In this document: piece after piece, positions 33,153 to 40,664 of the stretch
How positions within the stretch are numbered: position 1 is the first letter of the stretch
Layout: each line of letters starts with the position of its first letter
DNA from: Demequina gelatinilytica
GTDB taxonomy: Bacteria; Actinomycetota; Actinomycetes; Actinomycetales; Demequinaceae
Assembly (NCBI RefSeq): GCF_000971115.1
Contig: NZ_BBLV01000009.1
Coordinates: 24,432 to 88,431, forward strand
DNA length: 64,000 nucleotides
Reading direction: 5' to 3'
Program-made: the position numbers and the translations under genes
The notes under the pieces: generated by a model
What the model saw: only the letters and a program-made list of their open reading frames with translations
What the model was told of the DNA's origin: nothing
The model's database searches: none

Positions 33153-34514
33153 CTACTCGGCGCTGAGGCTGTCGAGCGCCGACGTGAGGTACTCCATCTG
33201 CGCGTTGAGCTTCTGGATGGAGACCTCCATCGCGGTGAACTTCGCGTAGAGCGCCTCCTCCTTGAGGGCGAGCCTGGTGTCCCAGTCGGAGATCTGCTTC
33301 GCGAGCGAGTCGACCTCCTTCTGACGCGTCGTGAGGCTCTGCGTGAGCATGCCCTCGTACGGGTCGGAGTACTGCGTGGCGGTGTCCTCGATGCGGGTCG
33401 CGAGCTCCTGCATCGCCGAGGCGACGCCCTGAGGGTCGGCCGCGAGCGCCGCGCCGAAGGCCTCCTCGTCGAACGTCACCTCGCCGTAGCGGTCCACGTT
33501 GATGCCGTACTCCGACAGCGACTTGCCGTTGATCGGGTACGTCATCGACTCGGACAGCTTGAGCTTCATGTTGCGCACCAGCGAGTCGCCGGACAGGATG
33601 CCGCCGCTGACGGCGGTGGTGCCGTCGGAGTTCGTGGTCGACGTCGATGCGGTACCCGTGTCGATCGCATCGAGGATCGACATCATCTGGGTGACCAGGC
33701 CGCTCACCATGGAGCTCACGCCCGAGGAGTCCGTCGCCACGTCGATCGTGACATCGGCCTCGACGGCGGACACGGTGACGTCCACGCCGGTCATGAGGCC
33801 CTCGAACGTGTTGGAGGACTGCGTGATGGTCTGCTCGGCCGCGGTGCCGGCCCACAGGGTGATCTGCGCGTCGGAGGCCGCGCGCGTGACGGTCGCGTCG
33901 ATGCGCGTGGCGGAGCCTGCGTCGACGGTCGCCTGATCCGCGGCGTACACCTCGAAGGCGTTGTCCGTGCCGGTCGCGGCACCGGTGAACTGGAGACGGT
34001 AGGAGCCGGCGCCCGCGGAGACGATGGTCGCGCTGATGCCCATGTCGCCGCCGTTGATCGCCGCGGCGATGTCGCTCAGGGAGTTCGAGGCCGCGGTGAC
34101 GGAGGTGGAGGTGCCGTCCGCGAGCTTGACCGTGATGGTCGGCGGGTTGTCCGCCGTGATCCCGCTGCCGTCGGCGACCGCGGCGCTCAGCGACTTCTGC
34201 GACGCCGCGACGGCGTCGACGTTGAAGGTGAGCGACCCTGTGGTCGACGTGGAGGACGTGGTCGCGGTCGCGGCGGTCGAGGAGGAGGTCGCGGTGGTCG
34301 CGGTCCAGGCCGTGGGCTTCTTCGCCGCGGCGGCGGCCTCGGCGAGCGCCTTGATCTTGGTGTTGATCGACTGCAGCGAGGAGACCACCGACTCCGCGGA
34401 GGTCTTCTTCTTCGACAGCAGCGTCTGCTGGTTCTTCTCGATCGCGATGAGCGCGGAGATGACCGACGCGGTGTCGAGTCCCGAGGCGATTCCATCGACT
34501 CCCAAGGTGGCCAC
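33153..34514 (-). CDS. fliD: Flagellar filament cap protein FliD
   Basis: A 453-residue cap protein that folds flagellin at the filament tip. It starts ATLGVDGIASGLDTASVISALI and ends in a long coiled coil (about 390-450), both typical. The central adhesin-like region (100-370) is Thr/Ser/Ala-rich. The start is GTG 34514 with AAGGAG five bases upstream. I find no sigma-28-type promoter just before it; expression probably depends on read-through from fliC past the hairpin. Confidence 0.94.
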   Translation of the reverse strand: MATLGVDGIASGLDTASVISALIAIEKNQQTLLSKKKTSAESVVSSLQSINTKIKALAEAAAAAKKPTAWTATTATSSSTAATATTSSTSTTGSLTFNVDAVAASQKSLSAAVADGSGITADNPPTITVKLADGTSTSVTAASNSLSDIAAAINGGDMGISATIVSAGAGSYRLQFTGAATGTDNAFEVYAADQATVDAGSATRIDATVTRAASDAQITLWAGTAAEQTITQSSNTFEGLMTGVDVTVSAVEADVTIDVATDSSGVSSMVSGLVTQMMSILDAIDTGTASTSTTNSDGTTAVSGGILSGDSLVRNMKLKLSESMTYPINGKSLSEYGINVDRYGEVTFDEEAFGAALAADPQGVASAMQELATRIEDTATQYSDPYEGMLTQSLTTRQKEVDSLAKQISDWDTRLALKEEALYAKFTAMEVSIQKLNAQMEYLTSALDSLSAE

Positions 34515-34546
34515 TGGCGCTCCTTCATCAGTTCGTGGGTGATGCG

Positions 34547-34595
34547 GCTTCGCGCCGCGGAAGAGGTCGCTGAGGACCCTCCCGCGGCGCGAAGC
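34547..34595 (-). terminator. Hairpin between flagellin and fliD
   Basis: GCTTCGCGCCGCGG and its exact 14-base complement enclose a 21-nt loop in the fliC-fliD gap. Probably a (partial) terminator that makes flagellin mRNA more abundant than fliD mRNA. Confidence 0.65.
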
Positions 34596-34643
34596 GTGGG
34601 TGGTGCGAGCCCGTCGCTGAGGTCAGGGCTCGACCGGTGCTGC

Positions 34644-35465
34644 TTACTGCAGGAGCGAGAGCACGCCCTGCGGGATCGACTTCGCCTGCGCGAGCATGGC
34701 GGTGCCGGCCTGCGAGAGGATGCTGGCCGAGGTGTACTCGACCATCTCCGACGCCATGTCGGTGTCGCGGATGCGCGACTCCGAGGCGGTGAGGTTCTCG
34801 ATCGCGACGTTGACGTTCTTGATCGTGTGCTCGAGGCGGTTCTGGTAGGAACCGAGGTTCGCACGCGAGGTCGAGACGTTGGTGATCTCGGTGTCGAGCG
34901 AGGCGATCGAGGTCAGCGCGTTGGCCGACGTGGACACGTCGAGGGCCTTGACCGTGGCACCGAGGCCCGAGATGTCGGCCAGGCTGACGGTGATCTGGTC
35001 GTTCGCCGCCGAGGAGCCGGCGCCCACCTGGAACGTCAGCGTGCCGCCCTTGAGCAGGTCGGTGCCGTTGAAGTTGGTGGAGTCCGCGATGCGGGTGAGC
35101 TCGTCGCCGAGCGAGTCGATCTCGGTCTTGATCGCGGCGCGGGCCTCGGTGTTGTTCGAGTCGTTACCGGCCTGAACGGAGAGGTCGCGGACGCGCTGGA
35201 GGATCGAGTGGACCTCGGTCATCGCACCTTCAGCGGTCTGGACGACGGAGATGCCGTCCTGAGCGTTGCGGGCGGCGACGGTGAGGCCACCGATCTGCGA
35301 GCGCAGGCCCTCGGAGATCGCCAGACCGGCCGCGTCGTCGGCCGCACGGTTGATGCGGAGGCCCGACGAGAGCTTCTCGAGCGACTTCGAGAGGTCGTTC
35401 TGCGTGTTGGAGAGGTTGCGGTACGCGTTGAGCGCGGCAACGTTGTTGTTGACGGTGAGACCCAT
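34644..35465 (-). CDS. fliC: Flagellin
   Basis: A 273-residue filament protein. Conserved D0/D1 N-terminus (MGLTVNNNVAALNAYRNLSN, SLEKLSSGLRINRAADDAAG) and C-terminus (SILSQAGTAMLAQAKSIPQ). Only about 90 residues (130-215) separate the conserved ends, so the surface domain is minimal, as in Bacillus Hag. ATG 35465 has GGAG seven bases upstream inside a probable CsrA site. It has its own sigma-28-type promoter. No second flagellin gene is seen. Confidence 0.97.
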   Translation of the reverse strand: MGLTVNNNVAALNAYRNLSNTQNDLSKSLEKLSSGLRINRAADDAAGLAISEGLRSQIGGLTVAARNAQDGISVVQTAEGAMTEVHSILQRVRDLSVQAGNDSNNTEARAAIKTEIDSLGDELTRIADSTNFNGTDLLKGGTLTFQVGAGSSAANDQITVSLADISGLGATVKALDVSTSANALTSIASLDTEITNVSTSRANLGSYQNRLEHTIKNVNVAIENLTASESRIRDTDMASEMVEYTSASILSQAGTAMLAQAKSIPQGVLSLLQ

Positions 35466-35472
35466 GGTGATA

Positions 35473-35483
35473 CTCCATCCTTG
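35473..35483 (-). promoter_or_regulatory. Putative CsrA site overlapping the flagellin ribosome binding site
   Basis: CAAGGATGGAG in the mRNA resembles the CsrA consensus (ACARGGAUGU) and covers the GGAG used by ribosomes, like site BS2 of Bacillus hag. Confidence 0.55.
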
Positions 35484-35501
35484 AGTGGGGCCGGACTGTT
35501 A

Positions 35502-35515
35502 ACCCATCCGTGGGT
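35502..35515 (-). promoter_or_regulatory. Putative upstream CsrA hairpin in flagellin leader
   Basis: mRNA ACCCA-CGGA-TGGGT: a five-base-pair stem presenting GGA in the tetraloop, the favoured form of a CsrA site, 19 nt upstream of the first site. Confidence 0.5.
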
Positions 35516-35526
35516 GAACACTTCCC

Positions 35527-35553
35527 TCATCGGTCTGGCGACGAGGGTGTTAA
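35527..35553 (-). promoter_or_regulatory. Sigma-28-type promoter of flagellin
   Basis: Minus strand TTAA, 15 nt, ACCGATGA, predicting a leader of about 55 nt that contains both CsrA-like sites. Confidence 0.65.
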
Positions 35554-35704
35554 GAGATTCGTCGGCGAATTTCTTGGGGGTGTAGACGCCGGCCGTGACA
35601 TGCCGGAACAACGCCACCTGCCAGGCGTGATGATCCTGCTGCGATCGCCGGCGGCACAAGGCGGCACCTGCCCGGGCGGGCGCCCTCCGGGGGGCGCGCG
35701 GAGC

Positions 35705-35746
35705 CTCGCGGGCTCAGGTCTCGCGGGCTCAGGCCTCGCGGGTCGC
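35705..35746. repeat. Short 15-bp tandem repeat
   Basis: CTCGCGGGCTCAGGY occurs at 35705-35719 and 35720-35734, with a degenerate third unit after it. It overlaps the stop codon of the small ORF downstream of fliA. The rest of 35466-35728 holds the flagellin promoter/leader and a weak GC hairpin (35680-35697). Confidence 0.6.
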
Positions 35747-35917
35747 GGGCGCGGCCGCGAGGGCCGCAGCCGCGGTCAGCATCGCGGCACGATGCGCGGC
35801 GATCCGCGCGGCGGTGGCGGCGGCGCAGGCGCGCAGCCGGTGCTCGGGCTCATCGGGCACGCGGGTCGTCACGGTCCGCTCCTCGGCGGTCCGCTCCTCG
35901 ACGTGTCCGATGCGCAT
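35729..35917 (-). CDS. Small unknown protein downstream of fliA
   Basis: A 62-residue ORF, 11 bp after the fliA stop. It has a good ribosome binding site (GAGAGGAG, five bases before ATG 35917), which argues it is real. The first half is charged (VEERTAEERTVTTRVPDEPEHRLR), the second an Ala-rich helix. I recognise no family. Co-expression with fliA invites the idea of a FliA modulator, since no flgM is found, but it lacks the usual FlgM make-up. Confidence 0.5.
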   Translation of the reverse strand: MRIGHVEERTAEERTVTTRVPDEPEHRLRACAAATAARIAAHRAAMLTAAAALAAAPATREA

Positions 35918-35928
35918 GAGCGCTCCTC

Positions 35929-36780
35929 TCAGGAGGCCGCGCGCACTCGCGCGGGGCGGGCGGGCACGGCGCCCAATGCGGCGATCGCGCCCGTGTGGGT
36001 GGAGGTCCGCGCCGCGATCGACGCGAAGTAGGCCTGGCGGCGACGCTCGGCGACGCCCTCGTTCGGGTCCACCGTGGGGACCTCGTCGCGGTCGAGATTG
36101 GCCTCGAGGCCGTCCTTGAGGAGCGACAGCGCCTCGGTGCGCAGCTGGCTGATGCGCGAGCGCGTCACGCCCAGCTCCTCGGCCAGCTCGAGCACGGGGC
36201 GGTCGTGCATGAAGAGCTGCTCGATGACGTAGCGCAGCTTCTCCGGCAGGCACTCGACACCGGCACGCAGGTACTCGATGCGCTCCGCGCCCACGACGGC
36301 GTCGAGGGGACCGCTGCTCGAGTCGACCACCACGTCCGCGATCGCGCCGTCGAAGGCCTCGATCGACAGGACGCGGGCGTCGGTGTCCGCGTGGGCGGCC
36401 TGGACCTCGGCCAGCGAGACCCCCAGCGCGGAGGCGATCTCGGCGCGGCTGGGCTCGCGGCCCAGCGTCGCGGCGAGGCGCTCGGTGACGTCGGCCACCT
36501 GGCGGGCACGCTGGCGGGCGCCGCGGGACACCCAGTCCATCGAGCGCAGCTCGTCGATCAGGGCACCACGGATCCGCATCGAGGCGTAACGCGCGAACGG
36601 CACGCCCTTCGACTCGTCGAACGAGCGCGCAGCCCGCACGAGCGCGATCGAGCCCGCCGAGGTGAGATCGGCACGCGACACGTGTGCAGGAACCCTCGCC
36701 ATGACCTCGTTGACGTTGTAGCCCACGAGAGCGAGGTGCTCCTCGACAAGTGCGTTCGAGGCGGTGTGGTCCGTGTTCAT
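35929..36780 (-). CDS. fliA: Flagellar sigma factor FliA (sigma-28/WhiG family)
   Basis: A 283-residue alternative sigma factor. Region 2 includes FDESKGVPFARYASMRIRGALIDELRSMDWVSR (52-84), region 3 (about 90-150) and region 4 HTH DRPVLELAEELGVTRSRISQLRTEAL (about 193-218). About 55 residues extend beyond region 4, unlike most FliA proteins, with no recognised motif. No ribosome binding site is evident at ATG 36780. A sigma-28-like site upstream suggests autoregulation. It should drive the eight TCAC-N15-GCCGAT sites described here. Confidence 0.92.
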   Translation of the reverse strand: MNTDHTASNALVEEHLALVGYNVNEVMARVPAHVSRADLTSAGSIALVRAARSFDESKGVPFARYASMRIRGALIDELRSMDWVSRGARQRARQVADVTERLAATLGREPSRAEIASALGVSLAEVQAAHADTDARVLSIEAFDGAIADVVVDSSSGPLDAVVGAERIEYLRAGVECLPEKLRYVIEQLFMHDRPVLELAEELGVTRSRISQLRTEALSLLKDGLEANLDRDEVPTVDPNEGVAERRRQAYFASIAARTSTHTGAIAALGAVPARPARVRAAS

Positions 36781-36984
36781 GGCAAGAATGCTGACACCTG
36801 TTCAACGAGGGATGACGCCGTCAGGAATGACATCGATGGCATTTGCGTTGGATCAGGGACCTTGGCGCTCGTTCACATGTCCGGTTCACCCGTTTCGTCG
36901 GTGTCGAACCGTAGGTATTGTCCGGATTCGCACCTTCCGGCATCGAATGCCAAAGTGAGCAGGTTCACACGAGTGTCGCGCATC

Positions 36985-37011
36985 ACATCGGCGCGCCGCT
37001 CGTCCGCTTTG
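36985..37011 (-). promoter_or_regulatory. Possible sigma-28-type promoter of fliA
   Basis: Minus strand CAAA, 15 nt, GCCGATGT. It fits the spacing rule but would give a leader of about 200 nt, so it is weaker than the other sites. Confidence 0.4.
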
Positions 37012-37260
37012 CATGCTGATGCCCGGATCAAGATGCCCGTTGCGCCCCACATGTCCTCCTCGCGCGCGCGAGGCGCGACCCCCGGGAGCCGCTCCGCCGC
37101 ACCGATCCGGGGCTCCGCCGCGCAGGCATCCGCGTCCCGCCGGCAGGTCGGCCGCCTCCGGCCCGCGAACCGCGCCCGTCAGACCGCCCTGTGCGGCGGA
37201 GCCGCGGGTGCGGGCGGCAGCCTCGGACCAGGGGACACTCGCGCAGGAGCGGGATAACCG

Positions 37261-37287
37261 TCACAATTGCGGGGCAGGTGCCGATAA
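37261..37287 (+). promoter_or_regulatory. Sigma-28-type promoter of flgN-flgK-flgL-fliW
   Basis: TCAC, 15 nt, GCCGATAA, the closest match in the window to the classical FliA -10 element; transcription would start near 37294, 70 nt before flgN. Confidence 0.75.
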
Positions 37288-37363
37288 GGATCCTGTGACC
37301 GGGCGGCAGACCCCGTACCGGCCGACAACGTAGACGACCGGCGAAGGGATCCCGAGGACCGTC

Positions 37364-37843
37364 ATGTCATTCGATGAGCTGTCCGCAGTGCTGTGGCGCG
37401 AGCGCGAGCTTCTGGAGACCCTGCTGTTCAAGCTGGAGGCCGAGGAGCTCATCATCGCGAGCGGTCGCAGCCGTTGGCTGGGCCGCGCCGCACGGGAGGT
37501 CGAGCTGGTGCTCGACCAGATCCGCACCGCGGACCTGGGCCGCGCCGCCGAGGCGGATGCGGCCGCACGCTCGATCGGGCTCGACGGCGACGTCTCCCTG
37601 CGCGACCTCGCCGCCGCGGCCCCCGCGCCGTGGGACGAGATGCTGACGGCCCACCACACCGCTCTCGCCGGCCTCGCGGCGCAGATCGCCACGCTGGGCG
37701 AGAGCAACCGCGAGCTGCTCGCGGTCTCGCTGCAGGCGACGCGCGAGGCGCTCGTGGGCATCGAGGCGACGGTCGGCACGTACGACCAGAAGGGCACGGC
37801 CGCGCGCGGCACGGGCTCGTACCTCATCGACGAGGCCCTCTGA
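37364..37843 (+). CDS. flgN: Flagellar export chaperone FlgN
   Basis: A 159-residue helical chaperone for hook-filament junction proteins. Pattern MSFDELSAVLWRERELLETLLFKLEAEELII is typical of actinobacterial FlgN, and its cargo genes flgK and flgL follow directly. ATG 37364 has GAGGA five bases upstream. The stop overlaps flgK by one base (TGATG). Confidence 0.85.
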   Translation: MSFDELSAVLWRERELLETLLFKLEAEELIIASGRSRWLGRAAREVELVLDQIRTADLGRAAEADAAARSIGLDGDVSLRDLAAAAPAPWDEMLTAHHTALAGLAAQIATLGESNRELLAVSLQATREALVGIEATVGTYDQKGTAARGTGSYLIDEAL

Positions 37844-39267
37844 TGAGCACCTTCTCCGGGATCTCCAACGCGCTGTCCTCGCTCACCGCGCAGCGCATCG
37901 CTCTCGACGTCGCGGGACAGAACATCGCGAACGCGAACACCGAGGGCTACACGCGTCAGCGCGTGAACCTCCAGTCGGTGTCCACCGCCGCGGTCGCCTC
38001 TCTCTTCTCGGGCGGCACCAAGACGGGCTCCGGCGTCACCGTGGCCGGCATCGACCGCCTCGCGGACGCCTTCCTCGACGCGCGCCTGCGCTCCCAGACC
38101 TCGTACGCCGCGAGCACCGGCTCCGCCGCGACCGCCCTCGAGCGTCTCGAGAGCATGATCCAGGAGCCCAGCGACACGGGCGTCACCTCGAGCCTGCAGG
38201 CCTTCTGGAGCTCGTGGCAGGACGTCGCGAACTCCCCCGACAGCACCGCGATCCGCACCGCGCTGCTGGGCAACGCGGAGGCGCTGACCTCTCAGATCAA
38301 GGACACCTACAACGCGTTCGCCGCGCAGTGGGACCAGGGTCTGGCGGAGGCCAAGGCGCTCGTCACGGACGTCAACTCCACCGCGCGGAGCATCGCGGAC
38401 CTCAACAAGCAGATCCGCAGCGTGCTCGCCTCGGGCGGCTCGACGGCCGAGCTCATGGACCAGCGCGACCTGCTCGTCACGTCGCTGTCGAAGTCGGTGG
38501 GCGCCACCGCCACCACGCTCGAGGACGGCACCATGACCGTCTCGGTGGGCGGCAACGCCCTGGTCCAGGGCGTGCGCGCCAACGAGATCACGCTGGGCGG
38601 CTCGGCGGTCATGACCGCGGCGCTCGCCGAGCCCGCCGGCACGGACGCGATCAGCCTGTCCTGGGCGGACGGCACCCCCCTCACGCTCTCGGGCGGCTCG
38701 CTCGCGGGCACCATCGCCTCGCTCAAGCCGAGCTCGCAGGGCGGATCGATCTCGACGGCCGTGGACGCGGTCAACGCGCTCGCCACCAACCTCGCCACGT
38801 CCGTCAACGCCATCCACACCAGCGGCGTCACCGTCGACGGCACGGCCGGCGCGGACTTCTTCTCCTTCACCGCGGGAGCCCCCGCGGCGCTCGGGCTCAC
38901 CGTCGCGATCACCGATCCCGCGGGGATCGCGGCGGCCGACTCCGCCACCGGCGGCTACGACGGCACCATCGCGGACCGCATCTCGCAGATCGGCGAGCGC
39001 ACGGACGGCCCCGACGCCGAGTGGACGGCCTACGTGGTCGACCTGGGCGTCAGCACCGCGGCTGCCCGCCGCCGCGCGGACGTCGCCGAGTCGACGCGCA
39101 CGACGGCGGAGTCGCTCCAGCTCGGCAACGCGAGCGTCGACACCGACGAGGAGGTCGCGAACATGCTCATGTACCAGACCGCCTACGAGGCGGCGGCGCG
39201 CGTCATGACCGTGCTCGACGAGATGCTCGACACGCTCATCAACAAGACCGGAATCGTCGGGAGGTAA
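37843..39267 (+). CDS. flgK: Flagellar hook-associated protein 1 (FlgK)
   Basis: A 474-residue junction protein. N-terminal TFSGISNALSSLTAQRIALDVAGQNIANANTEGYTRQRV (3-41) and C-terminal DEEVANMLMYQTAYEAAARVMTVLDEMLDTLI (about 436-467) are the FlgK signatures. Translationally coupled to flgN and two bases before flgL. Confidence 0.96.
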   Translation: MSTFSGISNALSSLTAQRIALDVAGQNIANANTEGYTRQRVNLQSVSTAAVASLFSGGTKTGSGVTVAGIDRLADAFLDARLRSQTSYAASTGSAATALERLESMIQEPSDTGVTSSLQAFWSSWQDVANSPDSTAIRTALLGNAEALTSQIKDTYNAFAAQWDQGLAEAKALVTDVNSTARSIADLNKQIRSVLASGGSTAELMDQRDLLVTSLSKSVGATATTLEDGTMTVSVGGNALVQGVRANEITLGGSAVMTAALAEPAGTDAISLSWADGTPLTLSGGSLAGTIASLKPSSQGGSISTAVDAVNALATNLATSVNAIHTSGVTVDGTAGADFFSFTAGAPAALGLTVAITDPAGIAAADSATGGYDGTIADRISQIGERTDGPDAEWTAYVVDLGVSTAAARRRADVAESTRTTAESLQLGNASVDTDEEVANMLMYQTAYEAAARVMTVLDEMLDTLINKTGIVGR

Positions 39268-39269
39268 CC

Positions 39270-40169
39270 GTGATCCACCGCGTCACCCAGCAGACCGTGC
39301 ACCGCAGCACGCTCGCGAACGTGCAGATGAACCTCAGCAAGATGTCCTCGCTCCAGGCCGAGATGTCCTCGGGGAAGCGCGTCTCGCGCGCCTCGGACGA
39401 CCCGATCGCGGCAGGCCGCGCGATGGCCTACCGCTCGGAGAAGGCGGCGGCCGAGCAGGCCGTCACCAACGCCTCGGACGGCGCCGCGTGGCTGTCCCAG
39501 ATCGACTCGACGCTGCAGAGCTCCGTGTCCGCGCTCCGCCGCGCGCGCGACCTCACCGTGCAGGCCGCCAACACGGGCGTCCTCAACGACACGTCCCGCG
39601 AGGCGATCGCCGTCGAGATCGAGGGGCTGCGCGACACGCTTCTCGGCCTCGCGAACACGCAGCTCAACGGCCGTTCGCTGTTCGCCGGCACGTCCTCCAC
39701 CGCCACGGCGTTCGAGGACGGAGCGTCCGCGACCCCGTACTCGTGGAACGGCGTGAGCGGCTCCTCGGTCACGCGCCGCATCAGCCCCGACACCACCGTC
39801 CGGGTCGACGCGGACGGCGCCGCGGCGTTCGGGAACGGGGCCACCTCGGTGTTCCAGCTCCTCGACGACCTCGCGACGGAGATCCGCTCGGGCAGCGCGG
39901 TCGGCGTCAGGCTCGACGACATCGACTCGCGGCTCGACGCGATGGTCTCGACGCTCACCACCGTGGGCGTGCGCTACGACCAGATCACCAAGGCGCAGAG
40001 CGCGGCCGAGGCCAAGGTCACCACGCTCCGCGCGAGCATCTCGGACGTCGAGGACATCGACCTCGCCGCGACCGTGCTCGAGCTGCAGATGCAGGAGGTC
40101 TCGTACCAGGGCGCGCTGAGCGCCGCGAGCCGCGTCCTCCAGCCGACCCTCCTGGACTACCTCCGATGA
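39270..40169 (+). CDS. flgL: Flagellar hook-associated protein 3 (FlgL)
   Basis: A 299-residue junction protein, flagellin-like at both ends: MNLSKMSSLQAEMSSGKRVSRASDDPIAAGRAM near 20-52, and ASISDVEDIDLAATVLELQMQEVSYQGALSAASRVLQPTLLDYLR at the end. The start is GTG 39270 with GGGAGG six bases upstream. Its stop overlaps fliW (ATGA). Confidence 0.94.
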   Translation: MIHRVTQQTVHRSTLANVQMNLSKMSSLQAEMSSGKRVSRASDDPIAAGRAMAYRSEKAAAEQAVTNASDGAAWLSQIDSTLQSSVSALRRARDLTVQAANTGVLNDTSREAIAVEIEGLRDTLLGLANTQLNGRSLFAGTSSTATAFEDGASATPYSWNGVSGSSVTRRISPDTTVRVDADGAAAFGNGATSVFQLLDDLATEIRSGSAVGVRLDDIDSRLDAMVSTLTTVGVRYDQITKAQSAAEAKVTTLRASISDVEDIDLAATVLELQMQEVSYQGALSAASRVLQPTLLDYLR

Positions 40170-40609
40170 CCGTCGCGGTCGCGCTCGACGCCGCTCGCAC
40201 CGACGTGCGCGAGCTCCCCGACGACCTCGCGTTCGTCGACCCGATCCCGGGCATGGCCTCGCTCACGCGCTTCCGGCTCGCCGGCATCGACGAGCTCGGC
40301 TTCGTGTTCACGCTCCGCAGCGAGGACGAGCCCGGGGTCCGGCTCTTCGCGGCCTCGCCGCAGGCGTACTTCCCGGACTACGCCCCCGCGCTGTCGCTCG
40401 AGGTGCGCGAGGCGCTGGGAGCGAAGGACGATGCGGGGCTCACGATGCTCGCGATCGTCCACCCGGGCGGCGACGCCGGGCCCACCACGGTCAACCTGCT
40501 CGCCCCGCTCGTGATCGACCCGACCACCGGCGCGGCCCTCCAGGTGGTGCTCGACGGCGACGAGTGGCCGCTGCGCGCGCCGCTCGGCGGTGACGCCCAC
40601 GCTGCCTGA
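40166..40609 (+). CDS. fliW: Flagellar assembly factor FliW
   Basis: A 147-residue beta-rich protein that binds flagellin or, when flagellin is exported, CsrA, relieving repression of flagellin translation. Family features visible: DLAFVDPIPGMASLTRFRL near 20-38 and HPGGDAGPTTVNLLAPLVID near 98-117. Last gene of the flgN operon. csrA is located 29 kb away, unlike Bacillus where the two are adjacent. Confidence 0.93.
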   Translation: MTVAVALDAARTDVRELPDDLAFVDPIPGMASLTRFRLAGIDELGFVFTLRSEDEPGVRLFAASPQAYFPDYAPALSLEVREALGAKDDAGLTMLAIVHPGGDAGPTTVNLLAPLVIDPTTGAALQVVLDGDEWPLRAPLGGDAHAA

Positions 40610-40652
40610 GCCGCGCACGGCCAGGGCTCACGGCACGGGCAGGCGCTCACGT

Positions 40653-40658
40653 TACGAT
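40653..40658 (+). promoter_or_regulatory. -10 box for leaderless fhaA transcript
   Basis: TACGAT six bases before the fhaA ATG; no ribosome binding site is present. Confidence 0.5.
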
Positions 40659-40664
40659 GCCCGC

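Larger units (their letters stand above)
36781..37363. other. Divergent non-coding region between fliA and flgN
   Basis: A 583-bp gap. It holds two sigma-28-type sites facing outwards, a 16-bp perfect palindrome CCTCGCGCGCGCGAGG at 37060-37075, and a small hairpin GGCAT-CGA-ATGCC near 36939. Bases 36781-36960 are noticeably AT-richer than the neighbours, as expected for a regulatory zone. I see no convincing ORF or RNA gene. Confidence 0.6.

Noticed and set aside
35680-35697. GCGCCC/GGGCGC hairpin as a strong terminator of the fliA transcript
   Set aside because: Only six base pairs and no T-tract; mentioned but not called.
37028-37264. Open frames in the fliA-flgN gap
   Set aside because: No start signal, overlap with the palindrome and the flgN promoter, Arg/Gly/Pro-rich shadow composition.
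40610-40664. tRNA gene between fliW and fhaA (mycobacteria have a leucine tRNA near fhaA)
   Set aside because: Only 55 bp and no cloverleaf; no tRNA or rRNA was found anywhere in the window.
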